From Uranotaenia lowii (lineage: Eukaryota > Arthropoda > Insecta > Diptera > Culicidae), in NCBI RefSeq assembly GCF_029784155.1, contig NC_073692.1, forward strand, positions 276,373,913 to 276,437,912: DNA of 64,000 nt, read 5' to 3'. Within the stretch, counting starts at the first letter, position 1. Each line of letters opens with the position of its first letter. Both the position numbers and the translations under genes were made by a program. The notes beneath the pieces were generated by a model. The model was not told the origin of the DNA. It saw nothing but the letters and a program-made list of their open reading frames with translations, and did not search any database. Positions 1-11,444 of the stretch are shown here, piece by piece.

Positions 1-1335
1 GCTCTATAAAGAATTATAAATATTTTTAAACAATTATAATCAAAACACTTAAATTGTTATCATTAGGGGAAAAAAGATTAGTTTTGAAATAAACATTTTT
101 ATGTCAGTTTTTTTATATCTTTATTTACAAGTTTCAAATTTTTTTCTTGTATGTGTTGAGATCAGAATAAATATTCAACCATTTCAAATTAAATGATTTT
201 AATATTCAATTGGTTGACCTCGGTTGCTCCAAATTTTTCATATGGTGAAATATTCAGATTGACAAGTCATCAACTAGAAAATCTCTCTTTTGGAGAGGGA
301 TATTTTTCAAAAATGTTAAAAATAACACGGAATGATAATTGATCACCACCATTGTAATGAACACTTACCTAATGATCAGATTATTATAGATTTATCTTTG
401 AAATAAGATCACATTTTGGTAAATCACATAGTTATCTCAAATTATTTAGGAAGATTTTCAAATTGAGAAAAAAATCAGCTGTCAACATAAAAAAAATTAT
501 GACCAATAATTCCTCAATGATAACCTTTGAAAAAAAAATTCTGCAGTTTTAAAATATAAATTTAAAGCGAAATTTATGCAAGTGTAATATTTTAATTTGT
601 ATCTGAAAAAAATTAATTAAAATAGAATAAAAAATGAGTTTAAAGATTTATTTATTCAAATGAATAGATCAAAAGCAACGTATTTTTTCTGTAAAATTTT
701 ATTTTTGAATAATTTTAACTTGAGGACGACGATATAGATTTATTCAATTTTGCATTTACAGATGGTATCCATTTCTAACACATGTCGTTTTTATTCTTAG
801 CCAAGAATTTTTAATTTTGATATTACTTTTTTCACAATTTATGTATTTTTATGTATGTATGTAACAACAACAACAAAGCTTATTGTTTAGTCAACACAGT
901 TTTTTTACATGAATCAATTTTTATAACAATTTTGAATTTAAAATAACACGATTTTTTTTCAGTGTAGTGTAAAACTTCAAAAGTTAATTATCAACGACTG
1001 TGCCTAAAAATTTTGTCGAAACGCTTTTTTCCTTGTTTACTTTTTATCTCGACAACCATTAGTTAGATTGTCGAAATTTGTTGCACAGGGTTTTACGTTC
1101 TCAGTCAGTTAACATGAATTTTTGTTTCAGTTTACATTTTTCGATGGAAAGTAATGCACTATTAAAAACCCGATTTAATACACTTAACAGTGGATTGGAG
1201 CCTTTCTAACAGAGTTTAAATTATATTTGGAAATATATAAAATAATATAGAATATACATGATAGATTCCTTCCCTCTGAATCATATAAGTATGATTTCAG
1301 ATATTCAAACACGAAAAATTCCAATCTCAATATAA
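1..1335. other. AT-rich spacer left of the tandem array
   Basis: No frame of useful length and no known motif is visible. The stretch is AT-rich with poly-A and poly-T runs and a short run of caa triplets near 865-880. A 13-base sequence, gcctttctaacag at 1200-1212, is the exact reverse complement of the ctgttagaaaggc found at the right end of every 3.3-kb unit downstream, so the repeat element may once have begun near here. Confidence 0.6.
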
Positions 1336-1800
1336 AAAAATGATGCCTGATACGTTTTTTTGGGGAAAAGCGAACTGGTATGTAAGGAGCTCATTTTATG
1401 TATGGAAAGAATGGTATTTAAACAGTAGAATTTCCAAGATTTATAACACGCTGAAATGGTGCCGTGGTAGCAACCAGAACTTTCACGTTGCTGGTCACGG
1501 TTCGAATCTTACTGTTTTTTTATGCTTTTTTTTTACTGAATAAGTAAAACCAACTACAATATTGATGGATAGCCGTGACGCGTGCCCTAGCATGATACCT
1601 TTTTTAGAGCTCAACCATGCATAGAGGAAAAATTCCCACAAAAGGAGGGGAAAGTAATATGACTATTAAATGATTAATCTCATTCTGTAAACTAAATCTG
1701 AAATCTTATTCTGATTCTAAAGTTTGAATTTTGAGTTACAACACTTAGTCTAATATTTGAATATAAGTTCCAATTTCAAATTCCAGGTTGATCTTTAATC

Positions 1801-2600
1801 CAAATTCTTAATCAGAATTCTAAATCTGAATTCTCAATCTGAATTCTGAATCTGAACTCTGAATTTGAATTCTAAATCTGTATTCTGAATCTGAATTCTG
1901 AATCTGAATTCTGAATCTGAATTCTGAATCTGAATTCTGAATCTGAATTCTGAATCTGAGTTCTGAATCTGAATTCTGAATCTGAATTCTGAATCTGAAT
2001 TCTGAATTCTGAATCTGAATTCTGAATCTTAATTCTGAATCTGAATTCTGAATCTGAATTCTGAATCTGAATTCTGAATCTGAATTCTGAATCTGAATTC
2101 TGAATCTGAATTCTGAATCTGAATTCTGAATCTAAATTCTGAATCTGAATTCTGAATCTGAATTCTGAATCTGAATTCTGAATCTGAATTCTGAATCTGA
2201 ATTCTGAATCTGAATTCTGAATCTGAATTCTGAATCTGAATTCTGAATCTGAATTCTGAATCTGAATTCTGAATCTGAATTCTGAATCGGAATTCTGAAT
2301 CTGAATTCTGAATCTGAATTCTGAATATGAATTCTGAATCTGAATTCTGGATCTGAATTCTGAATCTGAATTCTGAATCTGAATTCTGAATCTGAATTCT
2401 GAATCTGAATTCTGAATCTGAATTCTGAATCTGAATTCTGAATCTGAATTCTGAATCTGAATTCTGAATCTGAATTCTGAATCTGAATTCTGAATCTGAA
2501 TTCTGAATCTGAATTCTGAATCTGAATTCTGAATCTGAATTCTGAATCTGAATTCTGAATCTGAATTCTGAATCTGAATTCTGAATCTGAATTCTTAATC
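1801..2600. repeat. 13-bp tandem array A, copy 1
   Basis: About 61 copies of the 13-mer gaattctgaatct (one GAATTC per repeat), edged by degenerate copies. Scattered variants such as gaatcgg (gg at 2289-2290), gaatatg and ctggatc mark the array and recur in the other two units. The minus strand has no stop codon in any frame of the perfect repeat, which explains the long open frames here; these are not genes. Confidence 0.97.
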
Positions 2601-3059
2601 TTGTAAATCTCATTTTGATTGTTTTGCATCACACGGTTTTCAACATTGAAATTTCTTTCATCCAAATTTTTTTTTATGATTTCGGATTTTACAACTTTTA
2701 ATAGTATGGTTTTACCCCTAAAAGTATGCAGCAAACTTAATTTCAGAAAAATTGTGAAAAAAAGTTTTCACAAAACAAAATCGTGTTTTCATGCGTAATG
2801 ATCTTTAAGTCATCGCAAATTTATCAAAAACTGTGCAAATTGGTATTCTTGGAGAAACAATTCCAGAATTGAAAATTGATAAAGTGAGGAGAAATTTTAC
2901 GGATGATGAAAAGAGCGAAAGAACATTTTTGCAAGGAAAATTTATTAACGTACACCATACTTTACCTCGCAACATCCAGCTTCATCAATTTTTAATTCTG
3001 ATATTCTTTCTCCATGAATCTAAATTTTTCACCGATATGCCGAAAATAAATTTACAAAA

Positions 3060-3870
3060 ATTCTGAATCTGAATTCTGAATCTGAATTCTGAATCTGAAT
3101 TCTGAATCTGAATTCTGAATCTGAATTCTGATTCTGAATTCTGAATCTGAATTCTGAATCTGAATTCTGAATCTGAATTCTGAATCTGAATTCTGAATCT
3201 GAATTCTGAATCTGAATTCTGAATCTGAATTCTGAATCTGAATTCTGAATCTGAATCTGAATTCTGAATCTGAATTCTGAATCTGAATTCTGAATCTGAA
3301 TTCTGAATCTGAATTCTGAATCTGAATTCTGAATCTGAATTCTGAATCTGAATTCTGAATCTGAATTCTGAATCTGAATTCTGAATCTGAATTCTGAATC
3401 TGAATTCTGAATCTGAATTCTGAATCTGAATTCTGAATCTGAATTCTGAATCTGAATTCTGAATCTGAATTCTGAATCTGAATTCTGAATCTGAATTCTG
3501 AATCTGAATTCTGAATCTGAATTCTGAATCTGAATTCTGAATCTGAATTCTGAATCTGAATTCTGAATCTGAATTCTGAATCTGAATTCTGAATCTGAAT
3601 TCTGAATCTGAATTCTGAATCTGAATTCTGAATCTGAATTCTGAATCTGAATTCTGAATCTGAATTCTGAATCTGAATTCTGAATCTGAATTCTGAATCT
3701 GAATTCTTAATCTGAATTCTGAATCTGAATTCTGAATCTAAATTCTGAATCTGAATATGAGTTCTGAATCTGAATTTTGAATTCTGAATTTTGAATCCTG
3801 AATTCTGATTCCTAAACCTGTATCCTGAATTTGAAAACTGAATCTGAATTCTGCATCTGAAATTGAATCT
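3060..3870. repeat. 13-bp tandem array B, copy 1
   Basis: About 62 copies of the same 13-mer as array A, beginning directly after unique sequence and decaying on the right into irregular gaat/ctgaa-rich sequence. Same orientation as array A. Confidence 0.96.
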
Positions 3871-4025
3871 AAATTATGTATGAGTATGTAGAAATGAAAA
3901 AAAAAAACATAAATTCATTCTTCAACACGAGTAAAAAAAACGAGGGTCATAAGATCTTCATATAAATTCCCCCCCAACGCAGTTTCCTGTACGGCTCTGC
4001 ATTTTGTTGACACCCGGCATGGCTT

Positions 4026-4063
4026 TAGACACTATAATTTCATAAATGAAATTATAATGTCTA
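4026..4063. repeat. 38-bp inverted repeat in each 3.3-kb unit
   Basis: Two 17-base arms (tagacactataatttca and its complement with one mismatch) around a 4-base loop, taaa. Identical copies lie at 7317-7354 and 10764-10801. It would form a stable cruciform or RNA hairpin. It sits in the unique tail of the unit next to a repeated ggcatggc motif. The function is unknown; it could be a relic of a small palindromic insertion. Confidence 0.85.
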
Positions 4064-5170
4064 TAGGCATGGCGGACTCTGAAGGAAACGCCCATCCGCC
4101 ATTTGCTGCATTGAAAAGCAAGAAGTGTAAGATATAAACACTGTTGCCGTATTTGCCCCAGCAGACTGAGAAACTGCCCAGACCACGGTGCGTCTTAGTA
4201 ATGCCTTTTACCTATTTGAGTTTGAGCCGCTTTCAATCAAGCGTGCCGATGGTTTATTGGATAGCGCTTGCAACTTGGGATCTGAAGGGTTTTGGTTCAA
4301 TTCTCGAGTTAATAAAAATATTATTTTTTTATTTTGATTATCTTCAATTTATAAATGATTGCTGGTGCTGCTGCTTCGAGGCGCCACTAGCAACTTTTTT
4401 TTATGCCATAATAAGTATGATATGTATTTGGTAAAGAAAACGGTTTCAACTATTTTGTTTTTTTCCCGTTTTTGAAAGGGTTGTGTAGAAAAAAAAATGC
4501 ATTCTTTTGAGACTAAAATCATTTTAATTGTGCAGCCCAGTTTCGCAAAAACGTTCTAGACATTTTTAAAATGGCACATACAAATCCACGGACATCAACA
4601 GAACTCGTCGAGCTGAGTCGATAGGTACCTATAAAGGTATGTCTAAGACCCATAATTAATGATCTCTCAAATCGACCGATAACCAAACCTTTCTGTTAGA
4701 AAGGCAAAAATGATGCCTGATACGTTTTTTTGGGGAAAAGCGAACTGGTATGTAAGGAGCTCATTTTATGTATGGAAAGAATGGTATTTAAACAGTAGAA
4801 TTTCCAAGATTTATAACACGCTGAAATGGTGCCGTGGTAGCAACCAGAACTTTCACGTTGCTGGTCACGGTTCGAATCTTACTGTTTTTTTATGCTTTTT
4901 TTTTACTGAATAAGTAAAACCAACTACAATATTGATGGATAGCCGTGACGCGTGCCCTAGCATGATACCTTTTTTAGAGCTCAACCATGCATAGAGGAAA
5001 AATTCCCACAAAAGGAGGGGAAAGTAATATGACTATTAAATGATTAATCTCATTCTGTAAACTAAATCTGAAATCTTATTCTGATTCTAAAGTTTGAATT
5101 TTGAGTTACAACACTTAGTCTAATATTTGAATATAAGTTCCAATTTCAAATTCCAGGTTGATCTTTAATC

Positions 5171-5814
5171 CAAATTCTTAATCAGAATTCTAAATCTGAA
5201 TTCTCAATCTGAATTCTGAATCTGAACTCTGAATTTGAATTCTAAATCTGTATTCTGAATCTGAATTCTGAATCTGAATTCTGAATCTGAATTCTGAATC
5301 TGAATTCTGAATCTGAATTCTGAATCTGAGTTCTGAATCTGAATTCTGAATCTGAATTCTGAATCTGAATTCTGAATTCTGAATCTGAATTCTGAATCTT
5401 AATTCTGAATCTGAATTCTGAATCTGAATTCTGAATCTGAATTCTGAATCTGAATTCTGAATCTGAATTCTGAATCTGAATTCTGAATCTGAATTCTGAA
5501 TCTGAATTCTGAATCTGAATTCTGAATCTGAATTCTGAATCGGAATTCTGAATCTGAATTCTGAATCTGAATTCTGAATATGAATTCTGAATCTGAATTC
5601 TGGATCTGAATTCTGAATCTGAATTCTGAATCTGAATTCTGAATCTGAATTCTGAATCTGAATTCTGAATCTGAATTCTGAATCTGAATTCTGAATCTGA
5701 ATTCTGAATCTGAATTCTGAATCTGAATTCTGAATCTGAATTCTGAATCTGAATTCTGAATCTGAATTCTGAATCTGAATTCTGAATCTGAATTCTGAAT
5801 CTGAATTCTTAATC
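5171..5814. repeat. 13-bp tandem array A, copy 2
   Basis: About 49 copies of the 13-mer. The gaatcgg marker (gg at 5542-5543) lies 272 bp from the array end, against 311 bp in copy 1, a difference of exactly three repeats. The block carrying the gaatcta variant of copies 1 and 3 is missing. Confidence 0.96.
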
Positions 5815-6273
5815 TTGTAAATCTCATTTTGATTGTTTTGCATCACACGGTTTTCAACATTGAAATTTCTTTCATCCAAATTTTTTTTTATGATTTCGGA
5901 TTTTACAACTTTTAATAGTATGGTTTTACCCCTAAAAGTATGCAGCAAACTTAATTTCAGAAAAATTGTGAAAAAAAGTTTTCACAAAACAAAATCGTGT
6001 TTTCATGCGTAATGATCTTTAAGTCATCGCAAATTTATCAAAAACTGTGCAAATTGGTATTCTTGGAGAAACAATTCCAGAATTGAAAATTGATAAAGTG
6101 AGGAGAAATTTTACGGATGATGAAAAGAGCGAAAGAACATTTTTGCAAGGAAAATTTATTAACGTACACCATACTTTACCTCGCAACATCCAGCTTCATC
6201 AATTTTTAATTCTGATATTCTTTCTCCATGAATCTAAATTTTTCACCGATATGCCGAAAATAAATTTACAAAA

Positions 6274-7162
6274 ATTCTGAATCTGAATTCTGAATCTGAA
6301 TTCTGATTCTGAATTCTGAATCTGAATTCTGAATCTGAATTCTGAATCTGAATTCTGATTCTGAATTCTGAATCTGAATTCTGAATCTGAATTCTGAATC
6401 TGAATTCTGAATCTGAATTCTGAATCTGAATTCTGAATCTGAATTCTGAATCTGAATTCTGAATCTGAATTCTGAATCTGAATTCTGAATCTGAATTCTG
6501 AATCTGAATCTGAATTCTGAATCTGAATTCTGAATCTGAATTCTGAATCTGAATTCTGAATCTGAATTCTGAATCTGAATTCTGAATCTGAATTCTGAAT
6601 CTGAATTCTGAATCTGAATTCTGAATCTGAATTCTGAATCTGAATTCTGAATCTGAATTCTGAATCTGAATTCTGAATCTGAATTCTGAATCTGAATTCT
6701 GAATCTGAATTCTGAATCTGAATTCTGAATCTGAATTCTGAATCTGAATTCTGAATCTGAATTCTGAATCTGAATTCTGAATCTGAATTCTGAATCTGAA
6801 TTCTGAATCTGAATTCTGAATCTGAATTCTGAATCTGAATTCTGAATCTGAATTCTGAATCTGAATTCTGAATCTGAATTCTGAATCTGAATTCTGAATC
6901 TGAATTCTGAATCTGAATTCTGAATCTGAATTCTGAATCTGAATTCTGAATCTGAATTCTGAATCTGAATTCTGAATCTGAATTCTGAATCTGAATTCTT
7001 AATCTGAATTCTGAATCTGAATTCTGAATCTAAATTCTGAATCTGAATATGAGTTCTGAATCTGAATTTTGAATTCTGAATTTTGAATCCTGAATTCTGA
7101 TTCCTAAACCTGTATCCTGAATTTGAAAACTGAATCTGAATTCTGCATCTGAAATTGAATCT
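6274..7162. repeat. 13-bp tandem array B, copy 2
   Basis: About 68 copies of the 13-mer, six more than array B of copy 1, with an extra gattctgaa variant near the left edge that is shared with copy 3. Confidence 0.95.
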
Positions 7163-8461
7163 AAATTATGTATGAGTATGTAGAAATGAAAAAAAAAACA
7201 TAAATTCATTCTTCAACACGAGTAAAAAAAACGAGGGTCATAAGATCTTCATATAAATTCCCCCCCAACGCAGTTTCCTGTACGGCTCTGCATTTTGTTG
7301 ACACCCGGCATGGCTTTAGACACTATAATTTCATAAATGAAATTATAATGTCTATAGGCATGGCGGACTCTGAAGGAAACGCCCATCCGCCATTTGCTGC
7401 ATTGAAAAGCAAGAAGTGTAAGATATAAACACTGTTGCCGTATTTGCCCCAGCAGACTGAGAAACTGCCCAGACCACGGTGCGTCTTAGTAATGCCTTTT
7501 ACCTATTTGAGTTTGAGCCGCTTTCAATCAAGCGTGCCGATGGTTTATTGGATAGCGCTTGCAACTTGGGATCTGAAGGGTTTTGGTTCAATTCTCGAGT
7601 TAATAAAAATATTATTTTTTTATTTTGATTATCTTCAATTTATAAATGATTGCTGGTGCTGCTGCTTCGAGGCGCCACTAGCAACTTTTTTTTATGCCAT
7701 AATAAGTATGATATGTATTTGGTAAAGAAAACGGTTTCAACTATTTTGTTTTTTTCCCGTTTTTGAAAGGGTTGTGTAGAAAAAAAAATGCATTCTTTTG
7801 AGACTAAAATCATTTTAATTGTGCAGCCCAGTTTCGCAAAAACGTTCTAGACATTTTTAAAATGGCACATACAAATCCACGGACATCAACAGAACTCGTC
7901 GAGCTGAGTCGATAGGTACCTATAAAGGTATGTCTAAGACCCATAATTAATGATCTCTCAAATCGACCGATAACCAAACCTTTCTGTTAGAAAGGCAAAA
8001 ATGATGCCTGATACGTTTTTTTGGGGAAAAGCGAACTGGTATGTAAGGAGCTCATTTTATGTATGGAAAGAATGGTATTTAAACAGTAGAATTTCCAAGA
8101 TTTATAACACGCTGAAATGGTGCCGTGGTAGCAACCAGAACTTTCACGTTGCTGGTCACGGTTCGAATCTTACTGTTTTTTTATGCTTTTTTTTTACTGA
8201 ATAAGTAAAACCAACTACAATATTGATGGATAGCCGTGACGCGTGCCCTAGCATGATACCTTTTTTAGAGCTCAACTATGCATAGAGGAAAAATTCCCAC
8301 AAAAGGAGGGGAAAGTAATATGACTATTAAATGATTAATCTCATTCTGTAAACTAAATCTGAAATCTTATTCTGATTCTAAAGTTTGAATTTTGAGTTAC
8401 AACACTTAGTCTAATATTTGAATATAAGTTCCAATTTCAAATTCCAGGTTGATCTTTAATC

Positions 8462-9222
8462 CAAATTCTTAATCAGAATTCTAAATCTGAATTCTCAATC
8501 TGAATTCTGAATCTGAACTCTGAATTTGAATTCTAAATCTGTATTCTGAATCTGAATTCTGAATCTGAATTCTGAATCTGAATTCTGAATCTGAATTCTG
8601 AATCTGAATTCTGAATCTGAATTCTGAATCTGAATTCTGAATCTGAGTTCTGAATCTGAATTCTGAATCTGAATTCTGAATCTGAATTCTGAATTCTGAA
8701 TCTGAATTCTGAATCTTAATTCTGAATCTGAATTCTGAATCTGAATTCTGAATCTGAATTCTGAATCTGAATTCTGAATCTGAATTCTGAATCTAAATTC
8801 TGAATCTGAATTCTGAATCTGAATTCTGAATCTGAATTCTGAATCTGAATTCTGAATCTGAATTCTGAATCTGAATTCTGAATCTGAATTCTGAATCTGA
8901 ATTCTGAATCTGAATTCTGAATCTGAATTCTGAATCGGAATTCTGAATCTGAATTCTGAATCTGAATTCTGAATATGAATTCTGAATCTGAATTCTGGAT
9001 CTGAATTCTGAATCTGAATTCTGAATCTGAATTCTGAATCTGAATTCTGAATCTGAATTCTGAATCTGAATTCTGAATCTGAATTCTGAATCTGAATTCT
9101 GAATCTGAATTCTGAATCTGAATTCTGAATCTGAATTCTGAATCTGAATTCTGAATCTGAATTCTGAATCTGAATTCTGAATCTGAATTCTGAATCTGAA
9201 TTCTGAATCTGAATTCTTAATC
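8462..9222. repeat. 13-bp tandem array A, copy 3
   Basis: About 58 copies of the 13-mer. The gaatcgg marker (gg at 8937-8938) is 285 bp from the array end, two repeats fewer than in copy 1. The gaatcta variant seen in copy 1 is present. Confidence 0.96.
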
Positions 9223-9681
9223 TTGTAAATCTCATTTTGATTGTTTTGCATCACACGGTTTTCAACATTGAAATTTCTTTCATCCAAATTTTTTTTTATG
9301 ATTTCGGATTTTACAACTTTTAATAGTATGGTTTTACCCCTAAAAGTATGCAGCAAACTTAATTTCAGAAAAATTGTGAAAAAAAGTTTTCACAAAACAA
9401 AATCGTGTTTTCATGCGTAATGATCTTTAAGTCATCGCAAATTTATCAAAAACTGTGCAAATTGGTATTCTTGGAGAAACAATTCCAGAATTGAAAATTG
9501 ATAAAGTGAGGAGAAATTTTACGGATGATGAAAAGAGCGAAAGAACATTTTTGCAAGGAAAATTTATTAACGTACACCATACTTTACCTCGCAACATCCA
9601 GCTTCATCAATTTTTAATTCTGATATTCTTTCTCCATGAATCTAAATTTTTCACCGATATGCCGAAAATAAATTTACAAAA

Positions 9682-10609
9682 ATTCTGAATCTGAATTCTG
9701 AATCTGAATTCTGATTCTGAATTCTGAATCTGAATTCTGAATCTGAATTCTGAATCTGAATTCTGATTCTGAATTCTGAATCTGAATTCTGAATCTGAAT
9801 TCTGAATCTGAATTCTGAATCTGAATTCTGAATCTGAATTCTGAATCTGAATTCTGAATCTGAATTCTGAATCTGAATTCTGAATCTGAATTCTGAATCT
9901 GAATTCTGAATCTGAATTCTGAATCTGAATTCTGAATCTGAATTCTGAATCTGAATTCTGAATCTGAATCTGAATTCTGAATCTGAATTCTGAATCTGAA
10001 TTCTGAATCTGAATTCTGAATCTGAATTCTGAATCTGAATTCTGAATCTGAATTCTGAATCTGAATTCTGAATCTGAATTCTGAATCTGAATTCTGAATC
10101 TGAATTCTGAATCTGAATTCTGAATCTGAATTCTGAATCTGAATTCTGAATCTGAATTCTGAATCTGAATTCTGAATCTGAATTCTGAATCTGAATTCTG
10201 AATCTGAATTCTGAATCTGAATTCTGAATCTGAATTCTGAATCTGAATTCTGAATCTGAATTCTGAATCTGAATTCTGAATCTGAATTCTGAATCTGAAT
10301 TCTGAATCTGAATTCTGAATCTGAATTCTGAATCTGAATTCTGAATCTGAATTCTGAATCTGAATTCTGAATCTGAATTCTGAATCTGAATTCTGAATCT
10401 GAATTCTGAATCTGAATTCTGAATCTGAATTCTGAATCTGAATTCTTAATCTGAATTCTGAATCTGAATTCTGAATCTAAATTCTGAATCTGAATATGAG
10501 TTCTGAATCTGAATTTTGAATTCTGAATTTTGAATCCTGAATTCTGATTCCTAAACCTGTATCCTGAATTTGAAAACTGAATCTGAATTCTGCATCTGAA
10601 ATTGAATCT
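9682..10609. repeat. 13-bp tandem array B, copy 3
   Basis: About 71 copies of the 13-mer, the longest of the six arrays, with the same degenerate right edge as the other B arrays. Confidence 0.96.
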
Positions 10610-11444
10610 AAATTATGTATGAGTATGTAGAAATGAAAAAAAAAACATAAATTCATTCTTCAACACGAGTAAAAAAAACGAGGGTCATAAGATCTTCATA
10701 TAAATTCCCCCCCAACGCAGTTTCCTGTACGGCTCTGCATTTTGTTGACACCCGGCATGGCTTTAGACACTATAATTTCATAAATGAAATTATAATGTCT
10801 ATAGGCATGGCGGACTCTGAAGGAAACGCCCATCCGCCATTTGCTGCATTGAAAAGCAAGAAGTGTAAGATATAAACACTGTTGCCGTATTTGCCCCAGC
10901 AGACTGAGAAACTGCCCAGACCACGGTGCGTCTTAGTAATGCCTTTTACCTATTTGAGTTTGAGCCGCTTTCAATCAAGCGTGCCGATGGTTTATTGGAT
11001 AGCGCTTGCAACTTGGGATCTGAAGGGTTTTGGTTCAATTCTCGAGTTAATAAAAATATTATTTTTTTATTTTGATTATCTTCAATTTATAAATGATTGC
11101 TGGTGCTGCTGCTTCGAGGCGCCACTAGCAACTTTTTTTTATGCCATAATAAGTATGATATGTATTTGGTAAAGAAAACGGTTTCAACTATTTTGTTTTT
11201 TTCCCGTTTTTGAAAGGGTTGTGTAGAAAAAAAAAATGCATTCTTTTGAGACTAAAATCATTTTAATTGTGCAGCCCAGTTTCGCAAAAACGTTCTAGAC
11301 ATTTTTAAAATGGCACATACAAATCCACGGACATCAACAGAACTCGTCGAGCTGAGTCGATAGGTACCTATAAAGGTATGTCTAAGACCCATAATTAATG
11401 ATCTCTCAAATCGACCGATAACCAAACCTTTCTGTTAGAAAGGC

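Larger units (their letters stand above)
1336..4705. repeat. Tandem 3.3-kb unit, copy 1 (3370 bp)
   Basis: First of three head-to-tail copies. Order inside the unit: about 465 bp unique leader, 13-bp array A (1801-2600), about 460 bp unique spacer, 13-bp array B (3060-3870), then about 835 bp unique tail ending in a 7-bp-stem hairpin (cctttct/agaaagg) followed by c and a run of A. The unique parts match copies 2 and 3 almost base for base. Small frames inside (1340-1543, 2833-3066, 4144-4434) recur in every copy but begin at non-ATG codons or have no coding character, so I do not call genes. No transposase and no clear terminal inverted repeats are seen; a decayed mobile element or satellite monomer are both possible. 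Confidence 0.95.
4706..7996. repeat. Tandem 3.3-kb unit, copy 2 (3291 bp)
   Basis: Second head-to-tail copy with the same order of parts. Compared with copy 1, array A is shorter by 156 bp (12 x 13) and array B longer by 78 bp (6 x 13); the rest differs by A-run length only, as far as I can see by eye. The junction with copy 1 is exact: the terminal hairpin and c at 4705 are followed at once by the A-run and tgatgcc start of the next unit. Confidence 0.95.
7997..11444. repeat. Tandem 3.3-kb unit, copy 3 (3448 bp)
   Basis: Third head-to-tail copy. It ends with the same hairpin and c at 11444; the following aaaa could belong to a fourth unit or to the flank, after which the sequence leaves the repeat. 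A base change at 8277 (t, against c at 1616 and 4986) is one of the few differences in the unique leader. Array A is 39 bp (3 x 13) shorter than in copy 1, and array B 39 bp longer than in copy 2. Confidence 0.95.

Noticed and set aside
1455..1530. tRNA-like sequence (ggttcgaatc B-box-like, followed by T-runs) in each 3.3-kb unit
   Set aside because: The T-arm does not pair beyond one or two bases, no anticodon arm of normal size forms, and no acceptor stem is present. A degenerate SINE relic cannot be excluded, but a tRNA gene is not supported.
2029..9356. 140-250 codon minus-strand frames in the 13-bp arrays
   Set aside because: Same 13-residue repeat produced by a stop-free 13-mer; frame length follows array length.
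1801..10609. CRISPR-like array
   Set aside because: The repeats are contiguous 13-mers without spacers, in eukaryotic DNA.
1340..11172. Small frames repeated in each unit (67, 77 and 96 codons)
   Set aside because: Identical only because the whole unit is duplicated. Two of the three begin at non-ATG codons, and none has a domain.
1336..11444. Helitron origin for the tandem 3.3-kb units
   Set aside because: There is a hairpin near the unit end, but no CTRR end, no TC start and no insertion between A and T that could be defined.
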